The notes: generated by a model not told the origin, from the sequence alone. DNA of 64,000 nucleotides from Siphonodentalium dalli (GCA_032622095.1 CP136066.1:91223319-91287318), one strand, 5' to 3'. Shown: positions 34,790 to 46,567, numbered from the stretch's first letter. A program made the numbers and translations.

Positions 34790-35460
34790 TGCCCCCCCCC
34801 CCCCCCACACAACGAAGTTTGTGCCCCCCCCCCCCACACAAAACGAAGTTTGTGGGGGGAGGGTATACTGGAATAGCTTGTATGTCATCCGTCCGTCCGT
34901 CTGTCGTCCGTCTGTGGACGCAAATTTGTCCGGAATTTTTCTCAGTCGTTTTTTTTTTATCATTTTCGGTTAAACTTGGCACAGACATAAACCACCTTGG
35001 GAACCTTTGATTAAGACGTCTGTCAGACTTTTGTTTCGTGGAGTTATCCCCCCTTTTCTACATAATTTTTTTTTGCAACATGTATAATTTTGTCCGAGCT
35101 TTTATTCCTACATTTTTTGGTCAATTTTGTTTAAACTTGGCACAGCTATTTGGTACCATATGGGAACCAATGCCCCTGCGATTATGATGTCTGTCCAACT
35201 ATTTTTTGGGGAGTTATGTTTTCGACTTAGAATTTTTTTTGCAACATGCATAATTTTGTCCGAGCTTTTATTCCTACAGTTTTAAGTCAATGTTTTTGAA
35301 ACTTGGCACAGATATTTAGTAACATGGGAACCTGTGCACCTGCGATTATGATGTCTGTCAGACTTTTGTTTCGTGGAGTTATCCCCCCTTTTCTACATAA
35401 TTTTTTTTCGCAGCATGCATAATTTTGTCTGAGCTTTTATTCCTAAATTTTTCGGTCAAT
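34790..35460 (+). repeat. core-repeat element with CCGT microsatellite, about 165-bp units
   Basis: Opens with a poly-C tract and a hairpin (CACACAAAACGAAGTTTGTG, 34837-34856), then a CCGTCCGTCCGTCTGTC microsatellite (about 34889-34920). Three units follow, marked by AAACTTGGCACAG at about 34972, 35132 and 35298. It lies at the start of intron 1. Architecture matches the pearl-like elements elsewhere in the window. Confidence 0.75.
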
Positions 35461-35489
35461 AGGTTTAGGATTAGGGTTAGGGGTTAGGC
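35461..35489 (+). repeat. short interstitial telomere-like sequence
   Basis: GGATTAGGGTTAGGGGTTAG contains about four degenerate TTAGGG units. It is too short to call a telomere fusion and could be chance in a G-rich region. Confidence 0.5.
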
Positions 35490-35696
35490 GTGTGCACCAT
35501 ATTAATACGAAGGTACCGGTATACAGTTGTTTATTGTGGTGCATACCCGGTATGTTTCTTGTGAGTATTTGGCAGGTTAGCAAAATTGGGGGGGGGGGGG
35601 GGCTGTGGGGAGTCATCACTCAATCAATTGTGCTTAAGCTCAAATACCACATACTGTGCTTAAGCACAACTGGGGGATTTATGCTTAATATAATGA

Positions 35697-36332
35697 ATTG
35701 CGCTTAAGCAGACTTTCATTTTTGAGGCGCGCGATCGCTCTTGCGCACCATCGTACGGCTAAAACTGAAAACCAGCGAGCGATCGATTGCGCACCTAGGC
35801 CAAATACAGAGAGCGAACCTGATAACGCTATTATCAGTGTCTACCCAGACGAGGTCACACGGTGTGACGTGTCAAATGTACTATCTGTCTGAGACTGAAT
35901 GAATCGAAGCTAAAAATATATTTCTATGTACCGGTATGGCTTATGACGTCACATAAATTCCTCGAAAATCAAAGCGAGACCACGTGGCCGGGAGATGTTG
36001 ATATTTATTCTGTCAGCTTGGAATCTGAGTATTAAATTGATTCCTTATTAATAATTATGAATTACATTTAATATAGGAGCATGTACTAGAATATAAAACA
36101 TAGTGTGTAACATTCACTTGTGCTTATGGATAGTGGATTAAGCAGTGTTAAACTATCAAAGAGATTCACTGGACATCGATCGTGAGTAAACAAATTCAAT
36201 TTACGCGGCATTTATGAATGTATTTCCGCTGTTTATTTTATCTCGATAGAAACCGCGCGCCTGGCCAAAACCCAGCGAGCGGGACTCTGCGCGCCTACAT
36301 TTTCTAAAAATGAAAGTCTGGCTTAAGTCGCA
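35697..36332. mobile_element. element with about 35-bp inverted ends
   Basis: The left end GCTTAAGCAGACTTTCATTTTT plus GGCGCGCG is mirrored at 36283-36332 (CGCGCC, then AAAAATGAAAGTCTGGCTTAAG, one base differing). Both ends also hold CCAGCGAGCG phrases. No transposase frame. Non-autonomous DNA element in intron 1. Confidence 0.65.
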
Positions 36333-36627
36333 TTCTCAGCTAAATGAGCCCAATATGCAATTTTCGTGTCACTGTTGATTTTCAAAAAGAAAACGGGTGA
36401 CATATTTGATATACTATCCTAAGTTTTACAACATACGTTGATATAAAATGAATAAATAGCACTACTCGCTCAAAATTCCACTTCCCGCGCGTCGACGTTA
36501 CTTCATGCCGTCTATATGGACCCAAAACACCCTGTCGCAAGCTGTACCATATGTGAAACGTCGTCGCCGGCAGAACGTGATATCGCCGATTTAAACCACA
36601 AGACCAGTGCGCTAGCACACATGCATA

Positions 36628-36839
36628 CAGTAATGCCCTAAGTAATCGACCCCTTAACCACAGCAGAATCATGGGTAACTTTTCAGGATTTAGTCGGAAA
36701 TATGGCTTGTTGCCATTCATCGGAAAGCTCTCGGGAGTGCTTTCCGATGAATGGCAACAAGCCATATTTCCGACTAAATCCTGAAAAGTTACCCATAATT
36801 CTGCTGTGGTTAAGGGGTCGATTAATTATAGCATAACTG
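36628..36839. mobile_element. mariner-like palindromic MITE, copy 1
   Basis: Nearly perfect palindrome. The ends CAGTAATGCC and GCATAACTG lie between TA dinucleotides (36626-36627 and 36840-36841). The arms are about 95 bp and include CCTTAACCACAGCAGAAT and GGCTTGTTGCCATTC. Other copies at 37788-37980 and 54588-54783. TA targets and short TIRs suggest Tc1/mariner. Confidence 0.85.
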
Positions 36840-36841
36840 TA

Positions 36842-37787
36842 GTTCCTGCTGAACTCGGGATAATTACCACAGTTCTATGACATCAGGAGTGGGTGTCGCA
36901 AAATTATGTGACAGAATATGTTACCGACGAAATAACTCTCATACATGGCTCTTGAAATTGTTTTTACATCATGCAATACTCAGTAAAAGTTAACTTATAG
37001 GCCGCACATGATATATGTAAAGCCCGTTCCATTAAGTTTGCCGCGTAGTGTTGGAGGAATTCCATAAGTAGTGCCACTTTAGAAGGGTACAGAAATTTTG
37101 TGGCAGATACATTACCTAGCTTTTACCCTGCATCTGGTTGGGAGTCGTTTCTTTATTCATACTCAGTTGTTTGCATATTGCTTATAATTTATTATACACA
37201 TCGAGTATTAGGAACGGTTGCAGATTTTTATGATTTCCCTGTGAAATAATTGTTTGATTCCGACAGAATACGTTACTGACAGAATACGTTACCTATTTAT
37301 ATTTCTGTTAATCATCCACTGTAGCAATCTATGCCAAAGTCGTTTATGAATTCACAAGAATCGTGTAAATATTTGGTGTTTTAACAGCGTCACTATCCAT
37401 GAGAAGGGATGATGATGCTGGGAGAGCTTACTCTTGTAGGCATACTTCGCTCATATCAGTAGGCTACCGTATAATATTATGTAATATGGCAATATTGAGC
37501 ATGGATTGGACAAGCTTCATCGATAATGGTCGAACTATCAGCAGCAGTTGGTCTGTAGGCCTATATGAGCTCAATATTGGGGTAGCTTGTGGCATTTTTC
37601 CATAATGCATTTGCAAAGTAAGGGTTAATAACAGTGCACGAGAGATTAAAGCAGCCTAGTTAGCAGACACACCCGTTGTTGGTACTCAATCTATAGTATT
37701 TTGAAAGAGAATATCCACGTAGACCTGAGAAACAGATTTAAATAATCAAGTGTCATTGTGAATCTGTCGGTTCATTGTTACTATAAA
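36842..37787 (+). other. intron 1 sequence, nothing recognised
   Basis: No repeat match and no exon I can support. The 68-codon frame at 37399-37605 lacks splice signals that would join the flanking exons in phase. Confidence 0.4.
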
Positions 37788-37980
37788 CAGTCCTTAACCA
37801 CAGCAGAATTATGGGTAACTTTTCAGGATTTAGTTGGAAATATGGCTTGTTGCCATTCAACGAAAAGCTCTCATTGAGAGCTTTCCGATGAATGGCAACA
37901 AGCCATATTTCTGACTAAATCCTGAAAAGTTACCCATAATTCTGCTGTGGTTAAGGAGTCGATTATTTAGACCATTACTG
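37788..37980. mobile_element. mariner-like palindromic MITE, copy 2
   Basis: Same arms as copy 1. The right end ...CCATTACTG abuts TA at 37981; the left end is shortened, reading CAGTCCTTAACC directly. Confidence 0.8.
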
Positions 37981-38073
37981 TACCAATGGTTGTGTTTATT
38001 TTATAGGTGAACGGAATTTTTGTTATCGGCAGTTATATATTCGATCATATGTGCATATAAATTTATATAGACT

Positions 38074-38470
38074 GATGGCCTTCGCGGTGGGTATTGCTGT
38101 TAAGATAGTCACATCCATTAAAACCGCCAACAGAAAGAATATTAAAATATAGACAGATTTTGTTCTTATACCAATCATAAATATCGCGTAAATGGTATGT
38201 TAGTGTCAAGTTTGTATGCTTTGTTATGTAAACAAAAGCCATGTATACGCTTTGTTATGTAAACAAAAGCCAAAAATGTTACAGAACCTGGCTTTCATTT
38301 ACATTACACAGCGTACGGACTTGACAATAACACACCATTTACGCAATATTTATATCTGGTATAAGAACTAAAGATGTCTATATTTTAATATTCTTTCTGT
38401 TTATGGCGGTTTTAACGGGTGTGACTATTTTAACAGCAATACCCACCGCGAAGGCCATCCATGCCTTTAA
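38074..38470. mobile_element. TTAA MITE, family A copy 2
   Basis: Matches 8872-9373 with GGCGGTTTTAACGGGTG, ATTCTTTCTGTTTATGG and a right end ATGCCTTTAA (TTAA 38467-38470). The left end GGCCTTCGCGGTGGG mirrors the right, but its TTAA is lost. The middle is a quasi-palindrome with AACAAAAGCCA repeats. Confidence 0.7.
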
Positions 38471-38589
38471 GTTGCATGTCATGACTGGGGGAATGAGATG
38501 GTGGTATGAATTGCATATATACGGCACTCTTATTTCAATAATTTGATTATCAGTATCAGGTCAGAAAAAAGTATGACGCATGTGACATG

Positions 38590-39085
38590 TGAGATACTGT
38601 TTTGAACTTATGATATGTGTCATGCCATCACGATTGACCAAACATGTGTATATACTTTATATATATGTTTTATAGATTGACAATATATGTGGTCAATCGT
38701 GACAGCGTGACACAATCATATATATCATAAGTTCAAAACAGTATCTCACATGATCCATATATTTTGGAATGTTCGTCAGCTTCACTAGCCTTCATGTCTG
38801 ACACACCAGGAGTGGTTTATTGGGAAATGCTTGTTGTTTATTTCTTGGGAAGGTGTGTATTGATTACAATAATGTGATACATTGATGGTAAGAGCTCTTA
38901 GAGCTCAGTTGGAAAATGTGATGACCCCCCCCCCCCCCCCCCAGACATGAAGGCTAGTGAAGCTGACGAACATTCCAAAATATATGGATCATGTGAGATA
39001 CTATTTTGAACTTATGATATATATGTTGAAAACAAATATGATTGTGTCACGCTGTCACGATTGACCACATATATTGTCAATATAT
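38590..39085. repeat. three alternating inverted copies of one segment
   Basis: The segment carrying GTGAGATACTGTTTTGAACT occurs forward (38598-38660), reversed (38676-38800) and forward again (38945-39085). The second and third copies also share GACATGAAGGCTAGTGAAGC and flank a spacer with a C18 run (38926-38943). Confidence 0.75.
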
Positions 39086-39300
39086 AAAGAGATAGAGTTA
39101 TTCCCCTTCCATTGAGTATAATAGACTTTATAGTACAGTCCGGATCAAAATTAAATACAGGACACACCTTGGTACCTCGACAAAAACAACATGTTCCCAG
39201 TTTATTCGACCGGATCAGTTAATAATACAATGTTTTGGAGCTTCCTCTTTCAAATGGTATACAACATGGAATATGTTGTATATAATGTGATCTGGTGATT
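39085..39300 (+). repeat. dispersed repeat, inverted with 44035-44255
   Basis: ATACAATGTTTTGGAGCTTC, CTCTTTCAAATGGTAT and GAGTTATTCCCCTTCCATTG recur in reverse complement at 44035-44255. The pair could mark the ends of one 5.1-kb insertion or be two independent copies. Confidence 0.65.
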
Positions 39301-39918
39301 CGAAAATTAAGTGGGCCTTTAAACCTGGGAAAAAGAACTATTTTCATATCAGCATCCCTGTCCTAAAAGTGGTGTCTCATTCCTGGAGCTTTGGTGTCTC
39401 AGTCCTCGAGCTCTAGTGTTTTTTATTAAATCAGCATAGATCTCTTGCACAGATCTATAGTATTTCCATGGTCATATAGTGCGAATGTGGTGTCACTGTT
39501 GTCTTCTTTTCCTCATATGGTGTGCCAGTGTAGTTATAAACGTTATAAACAGCGCTTTCATATTTTAGTTTGCTTCAGAAAGGTGTGACAAATATGCGTC
39601 GTTATTTTTGTTTGTTTTTGTATATTTCTAAGTGGTATATAAAGCAAATAAATACTCAATTGCTCTTCTCAGTCTTCTGTGTGGTAATAGATGAAGTACA
39701 TGTAATTTCAGAAGAGCATTAATATGCCAGAGTGAACACAGATGATGTCATTTATGTGAGTGAAAGCTGTAGAACTAGTCAATTTGAACATGAACTTGGT
39801 CACATTGAAATTGGCAAAAACAATCAGGAAAAGTCTGAAATGGCATGATGATATACTCAATATACATGTATGGGGTATGCACCAGGCAACAGCTCATCTC
39901 CTGTTTAATTTAAGTTTT

Positions 39919-40460
39919 TAGCTCACCTGAGACGAAGTCTCCGGTGGAGCTATAGTCATCACTCCTCGTCCGTTGTACCGTCCGTCCGTCAACAATTTTT
40001 TAAACATCTTCTCCTCTGAAACCATCATACCGAATTGGTTCATATTTGGTGTGGATGTTCCCTAGTTGAATCACATTCAGATTTGTTCAAATGAGGTCAC
40101 TGGGTGAAATAGTTGTGAAAGCAGGGCCATAACTCTATTCCTCCATAGTAATTCTTAGAACAACTTCTTTTACTGAACTATAAGGCCGTATGGATTCATA
40201 TTTGGTGTGGATGTTCCCTAGTTGACTCAAATTCAGATTTGTTAAAATGAGGTCACCATGTTGATTATTTGAGAAACCAGGGCCATAACTCTATTCCTCC
40301 ATAGTAATTCTTAGAATGACTTCTTCTTTTGAACCATTTGACCGATTTAGCTTACATTTGGTATGGAGAGTCCCTGTGTGACTGGGGTTCAGATTTGTTC
40401 AAATGGGGTCACTGGGTCAAATAGGGGCAGAGCCAGGGCCCAGGGACATAATTCTTTAAT
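39919..40460 (+). mobile_element. hairpin-start core-repeat element, family TAGCTCACC, copy 1
   Basis: Begins after a T run with hairpin arms TAGCTCACCTGAGAC and GTCTCCGGTGGAGCTA around GAA (39919-39952). Then CCGTCCGTC, then units with TTCATATTTGGTGTGGATG and CAGATTTGTTCAAATGAGG at about 180-bp intervals. Other copies at 44335, 54920 and 59507. Lies in intron 1. Confidence 0.8.
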
Positions 40461-40560
40461 TTTTTTTTATTTAAATCCATGTTTTAAATCCTTGCCCCCT
40501 CTTATCTGGCAGAAAGCTCAAGCGTTTTGATCGCATGAGCATTATTTTAACGCCAACAGT

Positions 40561-40625
40561 CATTCTTTTTTAAGAATGCCCGTGGGCATTATTTTTTAAG
40601 AATGCCCGTGGGCATTATTTTTTAC
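40561..40625 (+). repeat. 27-bp tandem repeat, two units
   Basis: AAGAATGCCCGTGGGCATTA is repeated after a T-rich spacer. Each unit contains the small palindrome ATGCCCGTGGGCAT. Confidence 0.8.
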
Positions 40626-40715
40626 GAATACGCGAGGGATTAAATCGACTGAGGGACGTCATAGAGTGGCTCCTCCCCCAATCATGTATGTTGAGTCAAG
40701 AGCCTATCGGCAAGC

Positions 40716-40911
40716 TTAAAGGTACTTAATCCGATCGGGCCCTCATAAGTTACTATTTCTTTGGCTTCGGGGATAAAATGGTTGATTCGAGACGAGTAAG
40801 TCTACCTATCAACGCTCATAGTGATCAGATTGTTTTTTGAAGTTTTGTTATTTCAATTGTTTCTGGCCCAGTACTTGATCGGATTACTTGATCGGATTGA
40901 ATACCTCTAAT
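40716..40911. mobile_element. TTAA MITE, family B copy 1 (short)
   Basis: Starts TTAAAGGTACTTAATCCGAT and ends GATCGGATTGAATACCTC, an inverted pair. Internal TTGGCTTCGGGG and GTGATCAGAT phrases are shared with the full copy at 52611-53030. Confidence 0.7.
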
Positions 40912-43160
40912 TTGTCTGAGCTAATTAAAACTGACAAATATTTAGCGATTTTGATTTTATATTGCCAAAAACTAAAATAAAATTTCTTCAAACTTTGATA
41001 CAAAAACACCAACAGCTATTTGGACTTACTATTTAGAAAAGTCCACAGGCAGGCTAAAACACACATATATAACATCTAAATACGTCCCTAAGTCGGTCAA
41101 ATAAACACAAAACCGTTTAACACAGATTTTAACTATATATACCTGTTCCGTAATAACATTGTATTTTATAGCAGGTAAAGGTCCCAACTCGAGTTTGCAT
41201 GGTTTGGGGGACTTGAATTAATCGATTGTACTATAATGCGTCGCTTGGAATTTCATTGATGTTGGCTCACAAAGCTACACAAATCTTGCAACCTCGAGCT
41301 GGGGATTTATTTTCAAGGAACAGTATTAACACATAAATATATTCCCTGCGTGGTTTGTTCAATCTTCAACCCCGTCAGAAGATAATAGAAAAGGTTCACA
41401 GGGGTTGAACATATGGAAAATGATATATACAGGGGTATATAGCCAGAGTAAAGATTCATGGTATGATCAAACATGTGGGCCGAACTTGAACATTCTAGGG
41501 TGAACATACGTAAGGCGTTCGCATTGGTCTGTAAAATCATTATCACCAAGAGAAAATGTTGAACAATGGATTGGTTTTATTCTTGTGTTGATTGTCGATA
41601 AGACATGGATAAAGTGATCATGCGTTTTTTTTTACTTTTCTTGAAGCACGAGTCGTTTTACAATCGATACAATCTATTTGGTAAATGGTCAACAGAACCG
41701 AGATTAAGCAATATTTGGCGATAACATGACTAGCAATGTTACAGTACTGTTCACATAAGTATGCAAAATGCATGGAAAGTGTCGTTGTTGAACATCAGCG
41801 ATCCAGTTAAAACGAGGTTTTGGTGTTTGAAAAAAAATTGTGTGCACATTTACTCACTGCGAAAACCCCATGTTTAATGCTGGCATACAACATTCCATTA
41901 TCAACTGAATTTAAAAACAAAACAAAACAAATCGAGGCCTGAGTTTTCATGGAGTTAGACTTTTTTTTATAGATGCTAGGATTTTACAGATTTCAGGCTC
42001 ATGTCTCAAATTGTTTCATGATTCCCCACAATTGGTACAGTTAATAAATTCCAAACCACGGGGTGGGAGCAAATGAAATTACACGACATTGCGAGCTCGG
42101 TCTGGTTAAAAGGGGCGGGATGCAGCCGAAAAATCACAGGAGCCCTCTAGCCACGTCGCTGATGACTAATCAACTATATATTGGAACGACATATAATCAC
42201 TATTTACGCGATTGTATGCCGTTTCGAAGAAAAGATAATACATGCTATACATTTGCGCACTAACCATTTGTTAACTTCTGTGGGTGATACTTAAAGGTAC
42301 ATGTAAGGTCATCGTGGTGAGTGAATATTTGGAAATCACACGTTGGGAAATTGCTAACAACGGGGGTGGCCCATGTCGTTTAAGAATTGTCCAATAACTG
42401 GAAATGTTATGATACTTTTCAGGTTGAAACATCATGAAAGGGGTTGGTGTGCGAAATTAAATTGTCATGTTGTTCTGAGTCACGTCTAGCCACGCCCATG
42501 TGTATAAACCACAGGATGATACTTAAAATTCAAGCAAGTACATCATGTAGGTTTCTTTCTGATAATAATTGGAAATTCAAAATACCCCATGCAATTGAAC
42601 ACTATAATACTTCTATGCATGCATATTCTACACAAGACAACAATGAGAAAGAATCAGTAAACCCGTTTATGCAAGCTTCTTGTGTGCGTTCGATTTATTA
42701 ATAATGAGACAGTTTTACCAGGTATCGTGTTGTTGGCGCCAGGATATTCGAAAAATCACATTGTATAAAGAGCGTTTTTACATCATTACCATTATTTTTC
42801 ATGTTTTATTTCCTGATAAATTATTATGGAATGTTAACGTATTTGATGTCGAATTAGATGAGGCATCTTTAAATCAAGAAAGAAAAAAAAATAAACAAAC
42901 ACAATTGGATAGTAATATATTGCTCACATATACAGTGTCCGAATCCATGGCGCAACGACAAACTTCGGAAGAAACGTCCCTCAACTGGCGAGTCCTAATT
43001 CGAATTAAATAATAATTGAAATGTGTTGCTTTTCGGCGTGGACAACACGGACATCACAAACTGTCCGTGCTGAACTGTAGGCGTGTACTCTGGTAATCAA
43101 GGCAGAGATGTGGGTCAGACAAAATGGATAGTTGGCTCCAATGACAATTCAATGAGTGGG
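40912..43160 (+). other. intron 1 sequence, nothing certain
   Basis: No transposon structure was recognised apart from a TTAAAGGTAC phrase near 42291, which resembles the MITE family ends. Open frames at 42444-43012 have no motif and no phase-compatible splice sites that I can defend. Confidence 0.4.
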
Positions 43161-43164
43161 TTTT

Positions 43165-43275
43165 AAGTCAGATAATATTCTCAGCGTCGGGAATTCGGTA
43201 AAGAATAGACTCGGACAAGCCCTCGTCTATTCTTTTACCGAATTCCCTCTGCTTCGAACATTATCCTTTACTTAA
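43165..43275. mobile_element. foldback hairpin
   Basis: GGGAATTCGGTAAAGAATAG and GTCTATTCTTTTACCGAATT face each other around 43218. The pairing extends outwards with ATAATATTCTCAGC against GCTTCGAACATTATC. A MITE-like palindrome of about 110 bp. Confidence 0.75.
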
Positions 43276-43435
43276 CTTTTATCTCAATATCCACATTTAT
43301 CAGGCTGGGAGAGAATGAGGTGTTTGAATGAAATTTAATCCTATGTGTTTACAGCAATCTCAAATACAACTCTAACTGTTTGACAGTTTACACATTTTAT
43401 AATAGTATTAACCATTTCATTACCAGAGCTATGCT

Positions 43436-44030
43436 GGTACAGCAAAAAGACTCTGCGCCAGTGTATTCTCCTATATATAAGAGAATACACTGGGGATCAA
43501 GGAAATATTGTTAGGCCAATTTTGTCAGACATCCAAATAAATCAGACATGTCCTATTCTCGCAGGGATGTCCCCACATATGTTTGGGGAGGGGGCAAATT
43601 TCTCAGATTTGTTCATTGAGATGTAATTTTTTTTCCAAAACCAATTATGTATACTAAAATAAAATGAATATAAAATAATAGACCATTGATCAAGAGAAAT
43701 GAGCTCCTAGTTTTAATATTTGTCCAATATTTATTATTTTATAACAAGGTACTAGTATCATGCCAGTGCATTGTCTTATATATATGTGAGTGTCCCATAG
43801 GTAGCCTCACCTAAGAGAATGCACTGGCTCTCAAGGTTAAGGAAATATTGTTAGGCAAATGTAGACAAGCATCCAAATAATTCACAGATGTCCTATTCTT
43901 GCAGGGATGTCCCCATGGGTTGAGGGGGTGGAATTAGCAGATTTGTTAAATGAGATGTAATTTGTTTTCTCAAAATTAATTATTTAGACTAAAATGAATA
44001 TAAAATAGTAAATTACTTAATTTTTTAACC
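43436..44030 (+). repeat. tandem duplication of about 300 bp, each with a hairpin
   Basis: Two copies begin with hairpins CCAGTGTATTCTC..GAGAATACACTGG (43458-43493) and GCCAGTGCATT..AATGCACTGGC (43762-43828). They continue with AAGGAAATATTGTTAGG, GATGTCCTATTCT and GCAGGGATGTCCCCA. The hairpins are related to those at 52089-52157 and 52237-52305. Confidence 0.75.
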
Positions 44031-44034
44031 CCCC

Positions 44035-44255
44035 AGATTACATTATATAAAATATATGCCATATTATATACCATTTGAAAGAGGAAGCTCCAAAACATTG
44101 TATTATCAACTTTTCTAGTATAATAAACTGTGGACATGTTGTTTTTATTGAGTTGCCAAAGAGTTTTGTCATCTAGATTGCAGTAAAAAGCTAAATTATT
44201 TTCAATGCAGGGGGAATAACTCTATATATATAAAGATGGAGTTCTTCCCCTTCCA
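44035..44255 (-). repeat. dispersed repeat, inverted with 39085-39300
   Basis: Reverse complement of the 39085-39300 block over about 200 bp, with ATACCATTTGAAAGAGGAAG and GGGGGAATAACTC. Confidence 0.65.
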
Positions 44256-44334
44256 TTGAAAAGTTTGAATTCTGTTGCATTCTGGGATCCAAAGGGGGGG
44301 GGGAGTCATTCTATAATTTCAGTAGTTTTTGGCT

Positions 44335-44720
44335 CACCTGAGACGAAGTACTCGTCCGTCCGTCAACAATTCTTTAAACTTCTCCTCTGGAACCATAAGA
44401 CCGTATGGGTTCATATTTGGTGTGGATATTGCCTTGGTGACTCACATTCAGATTTGTTCAAATGAGGTCACTGGGTCAAATGTGGGCAGGGACATAACTC
44501 CAAAAAATATTAAACATTGCAAGTGAAGTCTGACATTTTATAAACATTTCGTGGAGATCTGCTAGAGGTCATTAATTCCCAATTACAACATCAATCTATT
44601 ACCTTGGGTGACAGATTTGTGAAAATGGTATTACAAAGTCGAATAAGGGCATTGCCAGAGACATAACTATTTCACAACATATTAATTCTTAAAATATGTA
44701 TGGAAGAACCAAGAACTAGT
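44335..44720 (+). mobile_element. hairpin-start core-repeat element, family TAGCTCACC, copy 2 (degraded)
   Basis: GGCTCACCTGAGACGAAGTA is followed by CGTCCGTCCGTCAAC and TTCATATTTGGTGTGGAT. The 5' hairpin has lost its right arm. Later units are diverged. Confidence 0.7.
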
Positions 44721-45317
44721 TGGCTTATTTAGCATGGAATGTTCTTGTTTGACTGCAATACAGATATTTTTAATGGGGTAACCTGGAAAAATAGGGGCCA
44801 AGCGAAGGACAGTTTCCTTCTTAATATGCTTCCTTCACAAGGACCATCAGGTCTATTTTATAAAAAGGCGCTTGTGAGATTGGAAATTTCCATGTGTAAT
44901 TCCAACCTAAGACTTGGGAGTCTTGAGCCTAGTCGGGAGGGGACTTGTTGGTGGGGGGGGGGGGGGGGTGATCAGTAGTGTACAGTTGGTAATTTGGCCA
45001 CATATCCTGTTTAGATCTACTTTTAAAGTGATTATGAAAAGTTCCAACTATTGTGGTCTCCAGAGTCCCAGTCTTATCAGTCTTTGCAGTCTGGTGAGCG
45101 ACCCCACAGTCATTGACTGTCTTGTTAAAGTAAATTGGGACTTCAGGTTTAGCCGTAATTATTGAAATGGATGTCAAATTCCTGGTAGTTCTTCTCTTCT
45201 CACATTTCGCTCACATCGAATAATGAACGTGGTTCTACTTCTATTTTAAGACAATACATTGATTGTTTCTATACCTGTATTGCCTTACATGGGTCTGTTG
45301 TATTTCTCAATGTGGTG

Positions 45318-46155
45318 AAGATAACCTGGCATTAAGGAAACTTTTTACGATATATACATAACATCATTCAACATGGTGCGAAACAGTTTCCATAATTACA
45401 TGTTGCTTTACAACCTCCAAGTTGAAAAACAACCGACATAGAAAGAAATGTTCTGCATATATTTTGAGACTATAATTTTCAAAGTACATGTAGTTGCAAC
45501 TCTGCTTTTTTTGTACTCTTTACTACTAGTACTGATAGTGTAATGATCAATGAGGTCAAAATTTAATAAAATACAAAAGCACAAAGTACAGTCATGTTAT
45601 TTTTCTTTTCTTACAGATTCTTTGCGAGCAAATCTTCTAGTCCCGAGCCTGCTGAGCCTGGTATAAGCTCTGACATTCGTACTATTATAACATCAACTCC
45701 ACGATTATCTGCTACCGCTATTACACATGCTGTGTGCAAGATAACCTGGCATTAAGGATACTTTTTACGATATATACATAACATCATTCAACATGGTGCG
45801 AAACAGTTTCCATAATTACATGTTGCTTTACAACCTCCAAGTTGAAAAACAACCGACATAGAAAGAAATGTTCTGCATATATTTTGAGACTATAATTTTC
45901 AAAGTACATGTAGTTGCAACTCTGCTTTTTTTTTTACTCTTTACTACTAGTACTGATAGTGTAATGATCAATGTGGTCAAAATTTTATAAAATACAAAAG
46001 CACAAAGTACAGTCATGTTATTTTTCTTTTCTTACAGATTCTTTGCGAGCAAATCTTCTAGTCCCGAGCCTGCTGAGCCTGGTATAAGCTCTGACATTCG
46101 TACTATTATAACATCAACTCCACGATTATCTGCTACCACTATTGCACATGCTGTG
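45318..46155 (+). repeat. recent tandem duplication of about 420 bp including part of exon 2
   Basis: Copy 1 (45318-45737) and copy 2 (45738-46155) are almost identical with an offset of 420-421 bp. Both contain AAGATAACCTGGCATTAAGG, the intron tail TTTCTTTTCTTACAG and the first 118 bases of exon 2. Differences are a handful of substitutions and one T-run length change, so the event is young. Confidence 0.9.
45617..45734 (+). pseudogene. truncated duplicate of host gene exon 2
   Basis: The acceptor TTACAG| is intact and the frame matches exon 2 (FFASKSSSPEPAEPG and onward), but the copy breaks off at GCTGTG and has no GT donor. If used as a terminal exon it would add KITWH-type residues and stop at TAA 45754-45756. 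Otherwise it is skipped or competes with the real exon 2. Confidence 0.75.
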
Positions 46156-46196
46156 CACACCAATGATTCTTCCGGCATATCGAGTGGAGGATCAAG
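46038..46196 (+). CDS. host gene exon 2: Ser/Pro-rich linker
   Basis: The acceptor is CTTTTCTTACAG| and the donor TCAAG|GTAATT. The length is 159 bases: one base completing the exon 1 codon, 52 codons, then two bases carried to exon 3. Joined to exon 1, it continues ILLDK-FFASKSSSPEPAEPG. It encodes a Ser/Thr/Pro-rich, probably disordered linker ending SSGISSGGS-R. The phases agree with both neighbours, the main reason for trusting this exon. Confidence 0.7.
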
Positions 46197-46237
46197 GTAA
46201 TTTGTTAATGTTGTTACATGCTGGTAGCATGATATGG

Positions 46238-46250
46238 GGGGGGGGGGGGG
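46238..46250 (+). repeat. poly-G run in intron 2
   Basis: A G12-G13 run 40 bases after the donor, like other G/C runs in the window. Confidence 0.7.
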
Positions 46251-46466
46251 TCATCACTCGTCCCAGTAAATCCTGGTGACAGTACTCGACATTTCAAAAT
46301 TTCAAGTGTGGAGTAACTAGGTCTAGGTTTCAGGTTTCAGATAATTATCTTTGAATGGGAAATGTTTGAAATAATTGTGATATAAATTTTCCAACTGATA
46401 TTTCTAAGGTAAATTATTTGTGTTTCTAGTTCCAAGAGATAATCAATTCAGCTTCACATATATTTA

Positions 46467-46539
46467 AACCCCCACTCTTGAATATACCCCCACTCTTGAA
46501 TATACCCCCACTCTTGAATATACCCCCACTCTTGAACAG
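46467..46539 (+). repeat. 18-bp tandem repeat, four units
   Basis: CCCCCACTCTTGAATATA is repeated four times with no or few differences. Confidence 0.9.
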
Positions 46540-46567
46540 AATGGGGCCCATTATGTGGTATATACTG

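Noticed and set aside
35461-35489. Telomere or chromosome-fusion site
   Set aside because: Only about four degenerate TTAGGG units next to a G-rich repeat; too little to support a fusion.
42444-43012. Open frames of 85 and 110 codons as possible extra exons in intron 1
   Set aside because: No convincing acceptor/donor pair that keeps phase with exons 1 and 2, AT-driven composition and no motif.
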